Below are positions 12,664 through 15,298 of a stretch of 15,298 bases of DNA, piece after piece (position 1 is the stretch's first letter; each line of letters begins with the position of its first letter). Source of the stretch: CAAFZY01 sp964410325 (GTDB taxonomy: Bacteria > Pseudomonadota > Alphaproteobacteria > RF32 > CAG-239); the NCBI GenBank assembly GCA_964410325.1, contig CAYPFN010000024.1:1-15298 (forward strand). Reading direction: 5' to 3'. A model generated the notes under the pieces. That model had not been told where the DNA came from and made no database searches. It saw only the letters and a list, made by a program, of their open reading frames with translations. Both the position numbers and the translations under genes were made by a program.

Positions 12664-15246
12664 TTACCTTTCGACAATATGTTTAATTTGTTCAAAGTAC
12701 TTTTCTTGTGTGAAAAATCGTTTATAAAGCAGATATGATTTTTCACCGATATTTTGTAAAGTTTTCTTTTCTAAAGATTGTATTTTACTTATTGTTTCAA
12801 CTAAAGAAGAAACACTTCCGGCTTTGATAACCCAACCATTGATTTCGTGAGTAATGATATCTTTCTGTCCGGTCTGGTCAGTTACGATACAAGGTTTGTG
12901 CATCATCATACCTTCCATCACGACTTGAGGATTTGGATCATCTAATGAAGGACACAACAAGATATCACACTTTTGTATGACAGAATACTTTTCAGCATCT
13001 TTTAAAACACCAATAAATTTTGCATGTTTTTCATCTTTTCTATTATTAAAATCACTCCCCATAAAAAAGAATTCAAAATTGTTAATTCCCTTTGCTTGCA
13101 ATAAAGGAATAGATTTTAAGACAATATCCTGACCTTTTCTTTTACAATAATTACCTATGATTAAATACCTAATAATATCATCAGTTTTGGTTGTTGAAAC
13201 AGATTGAGATTGTTCTTCAATACCATATAAAAGCAACTTTACATTTTTATTCAAAGGGTAAAGAATTTTTCTCGTATAATCACTCACAGCATATACATTT
13301 TGTGAAGTTTTTAATGTTTCAAATAACAAAGGATCGTTATATTGTAAGAAAATTTCTTGTCCCTCAGATATTCTCCACAGATATGTATCATGAGGTAAAA
13401 TTCGTATCCATTTATATGATAAAACAGTATTGGCAAAAATAAAATCAAAGACTTTGAGTTTTTCGGATAACATTTCAGGGGCAAAATAATATTCATGCCC
13501 ATGAAAAACCTTGATATTTTGTATAATATAATTAGAGACGAGTTCTTTATTATCAAAGCCTACTACGGTTACGTTCCAACCGTTCCTTTTGAAAAAGAGC
13601 GCTGTTTTAAAAACGGCTAAAGGAGCACCGGTTAAGCTATAACTATGAGTAATAAATAATATTTTTGGTTCTTTTAATAGTTTTAATTCATCCAAATAAT
13701 TACTGAAAGGTAAAAAGTTTTTATTAAGACTATGAGGCAAGGGGGAACGACCTTCTTTATATCCAGATTTTAAAAAATGTAATAAAGGATTTATACCACT
13801 TTTGACGACGTCAAAATTTTGCATAAGATAATAAGAAGTATCAAACTTTTCACTAGGATTATAACTTAATTTCCAACCTTTATCAAAATAATGTTGAATA
13901 CAATCCGTTGAAATTTTATATGTTCTTCTATAAAAGTCTTCATCAAAATAATCAGAAGTAGATATCAATTCCTTTTCATCGGGAGATAATTTTATTTTAT
14001 ATTCATCCTTTTCTAATTCCTTTTTCCATTTTTTTATAAATTTGTTTTTGTTAATATCAGATAAATGCTTTGATTGAGAATTGTAACTGACGTTATGAAA
14101 ATGAATTGCTTTACACTTAGGTTCACAATATATATGAAGATGTAATTTTTCCCGTAAAGTCATGCAAAAATCTACATCTTCATAATAAGCAGGAGCAAAT
14201 TTTGTATCAAATCCGCCAGCTTTAGTCCAAATAGATTTTTTAAATAATAGCAAACAACCAGAACAATAATGAACCTTTTCTAGTTTTCCTTGAAATTTTT
14301 CAAATAGAACATTTTTATCTTTATTAATATTCATACCATTTTTTAAAACATATCTCCCGGCTTCTTGTATTAATCCGTTTGGAAATATTAGCATCCCTCC
14401 TACAGCTCCAACTGAAGATTGGGTGCTAAAAACTTGTAATAAATATTTAAGCCAGTTTTTTGTAACTAAAATATCATTATTTAATAAAACAATATATTTT
14501 CCCCTTGCTTTTTTTACTCCCTTATTACAATTTTGTAAAAAACCACTATTTTTCTTATTATGTATGATTGTTGTATTAAATGTATTTTCCGATATATTCC
14601 TTGTTTCATCGGAAGAATTATCGTCAATCAAAATAATTTCATAAGTTATATTTGTCGTGTATTTTTTTATGAAATATAAACAAGAAACAGTATACTTATA
14701 TTGATTATATATTGGAATGATAATAGAAACAAGAGGTTTAGATTTTGTTTCAAATTGCGGAAATTTTGAAATTTTATCATATATATCATTAATATTTTTA
14801 TTAATAAAATTATGATACATTATTTTAACTTGACAATATTTCAAGAAACGATTAATCATCATTAAAAACAGCCAAGAACCACTATAACGAATTTTTATTG
14901 TTTTAAATGAAATTTCCCTTCCTTCTCTTTTTCCGTGTTTCTCATAATGCAAAAGTGGGTTCATTTTGGCCCGTTTAACATCAGTGTTTATATCTAGATA
15001 ATCGTTTGTATTAAACTTTTTACTTGGATTGCGACCTTCCTTCCACCCGAATTGTAAATAATGTTCCACAGGATCAACACCCGCTTTCTTAACATCAGGA
15101 TATGTTTTCAAATACCAACGTTTGTTAAAATACCTTGATGCGGAAACCAGCTTATAATCTGTGCTTTCCATTGCCTTTCCGGATTTGGTTTTCTTTATTT
15201 TAGTCTTGTTAAGCGCTTGTTGCATCAACTCTTTATATTCCAGCAT
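12664..15246 (-). CDS. Two-module glycosyltransferase: GT2 plus GT-B, with YPDV-type repeats
   Basis: A large cytoplasmic glycosyltransferase that should add two sugars. In order: a repeat pair at about 35-110 (RWYLKTYPDV, HYLQFGWKEGRNPS, then a second INTDV, HYEKHGKREGRE unit); a GT2 domain at about 170-395 (VSIIIPIYN, DD at 208-209, NND at 256-258, ED at 356-357); a second, more diverged repeat pair at 428-502 (HYFDKGW, NFDV, HFLKSGYKEGRSP); and a GT-B domain at about 525-855 (HSYSLTGAPLA, GNYCKRKGQD, and PNPQVVMEGM, where Asp770 stands in for the first Glu of EX7E). The repeat pairs begin each catalytic half, so the gene looks like a duplicated plan with different enzymes. The frame stays open to the window edge and the ATG at 15246 has no ribosome site, so the true start may lie outside. 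Confidence 0.88.
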   Translation of the reverse strand: MLEYKELMQQALNKTKIKKTKSGKAMESTDYKLVSASRYFNKRWYLKTYPDVKKAGVDPVEHYLQFGWKEGRNPSKKFNTNDYLDINTDVKRAKMNPLLHYEKHGKREGREISFKTIKIRYSGSWLFLMMINRFLKYCQVKIMYHNFINKNINDIYDKISKFPQFETKSKPLVSIIIPIYNQYKYTVSCLYFIKKYTTNITYEIILIDDNSSDETRNISENTFNTTIIHNKKNSGFLQNCNKGVKKARGKYIVLLNNDILVTKNWLKYLLQVFSTQSSVGAVGGMLIFPNGLIQEAGRYVLKNGMNINKDKNVLFEKFQGKLEKVHYCSGCLLLFKKSIWTKAGGFDTKFAPAYYEDVDFCMTLREKLHLHIYCEPKCKAIHFHNVSYNSQSKHLSDINKNKFIKKWKKELEKDEYKIKLSPDEKELISTSDYFDEDFYRRTYKISTDCIQHYFDKGWKLSYNPSEKFDTSYYLMQNFDVVKSGINPLLHFLKSGYKEGRSPLPHSLNKNFLPFSNYLDELKLLKEPKILFITHSYSLTGAPLAVFKTALFFKRNGWNVTVVGFDNKELVSNYIIQNIKVFHGHEYYFAPEMLSEKLKVFDFIFANTVLSYKWIRILPHDTYLWRISEGQEIFLQYNDPLLFETLKTSQNVYAVSDYTRKILYPLNKNVKLLLYGIEEQSQSVSTTKTDDIIRYLIIGNYCKRKGQDIVLKSIPLLQAKGINNFEFFFMGSDFNNRKDEKHAKFIGVLKDAEKYSVIQKCDILLCPSLDDPNPQVVMEGMMMHKPCIVTDQTGQKDIITHEINGWVIKAGSVSSLVETISKIQSLEKKTLQNIGEKSYLLYKRFFTQEKYFEQIKHIVER

Positions 15247-15298
15247 ATAATGAAACAGCGGACACCAGTTTTTCTCCCAAAGTTCAGGATATTGCTCT

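Overview
The window reads as a piece of a Gram-negative alphaproteobacterial chromosome, probably from an uncultured, low-to-mid GC, host-associated lineage. RecO carries the C-terminal block typical of alphaproteobacterial RecO proteins and sits directly upstream of parC, an order I recall from rhizobial era-recO-parC clusters. KdsA (Kdo synthesis) and PagP (lipid A palmitoylation) show an outer membrane with lipopolysaccharide. The two 100-N runs look like scaffold-gap placeholders, so this is a draft assembly. The host-associated assignment is inference.

Layout. (1) 1-683 (+): the 3' end of a cysteine-rich, probably exported protein, then two terminators, the second able to work in both directions. 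(2) 942-4843 (-): kdsA, recO and parC, a housekeeping block. (3) 4946-6343 (-): an unrecognised 465-residue charged protein, divergent from (4) 6440-7824 (+), a tandem family of 191-residue proteins with near-identical ends and different middles; at least three copies, the last interrupted by a gap. (5) 7851-9338 (-): pagP and a HAD-family phosphatase with a good promoter. (6) 9410-10059 (+): a promoter, then about 139-bp tandem repeats, each starting like the 5' part of a tRNA-Ser gene and ending in a hairpin with a T-run, then one intact tRNA-Ser(TGA). A gap also falls in this array. (7) 10088-15298 (-): a surface-glycan operon of a two-module glycosyltransferase, a GT-B glycosyltransferase, a small nucleotidyltransferase and a nucleotide-sugar epimerase, closed by a shared terminator.

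The housekeeping genes are ordinary. KdsA, PagP and the glycan operon all serve the cell envelope: inner core, lipid A tailoring, and surface polysaccharide or glycan. The glycosyltransferases are far more AT-rich than the genes downstream of them in the same operon, which suggests they were acquired separately.

The two most unusual parts are the tRNA-Ser-derived repeat array, which may encode small RNAs or be a non-coding expansion, and the tandem 191-residue family with conserved ends and variable core. Both contain assembly gaps, so true copy numbers are unknown.
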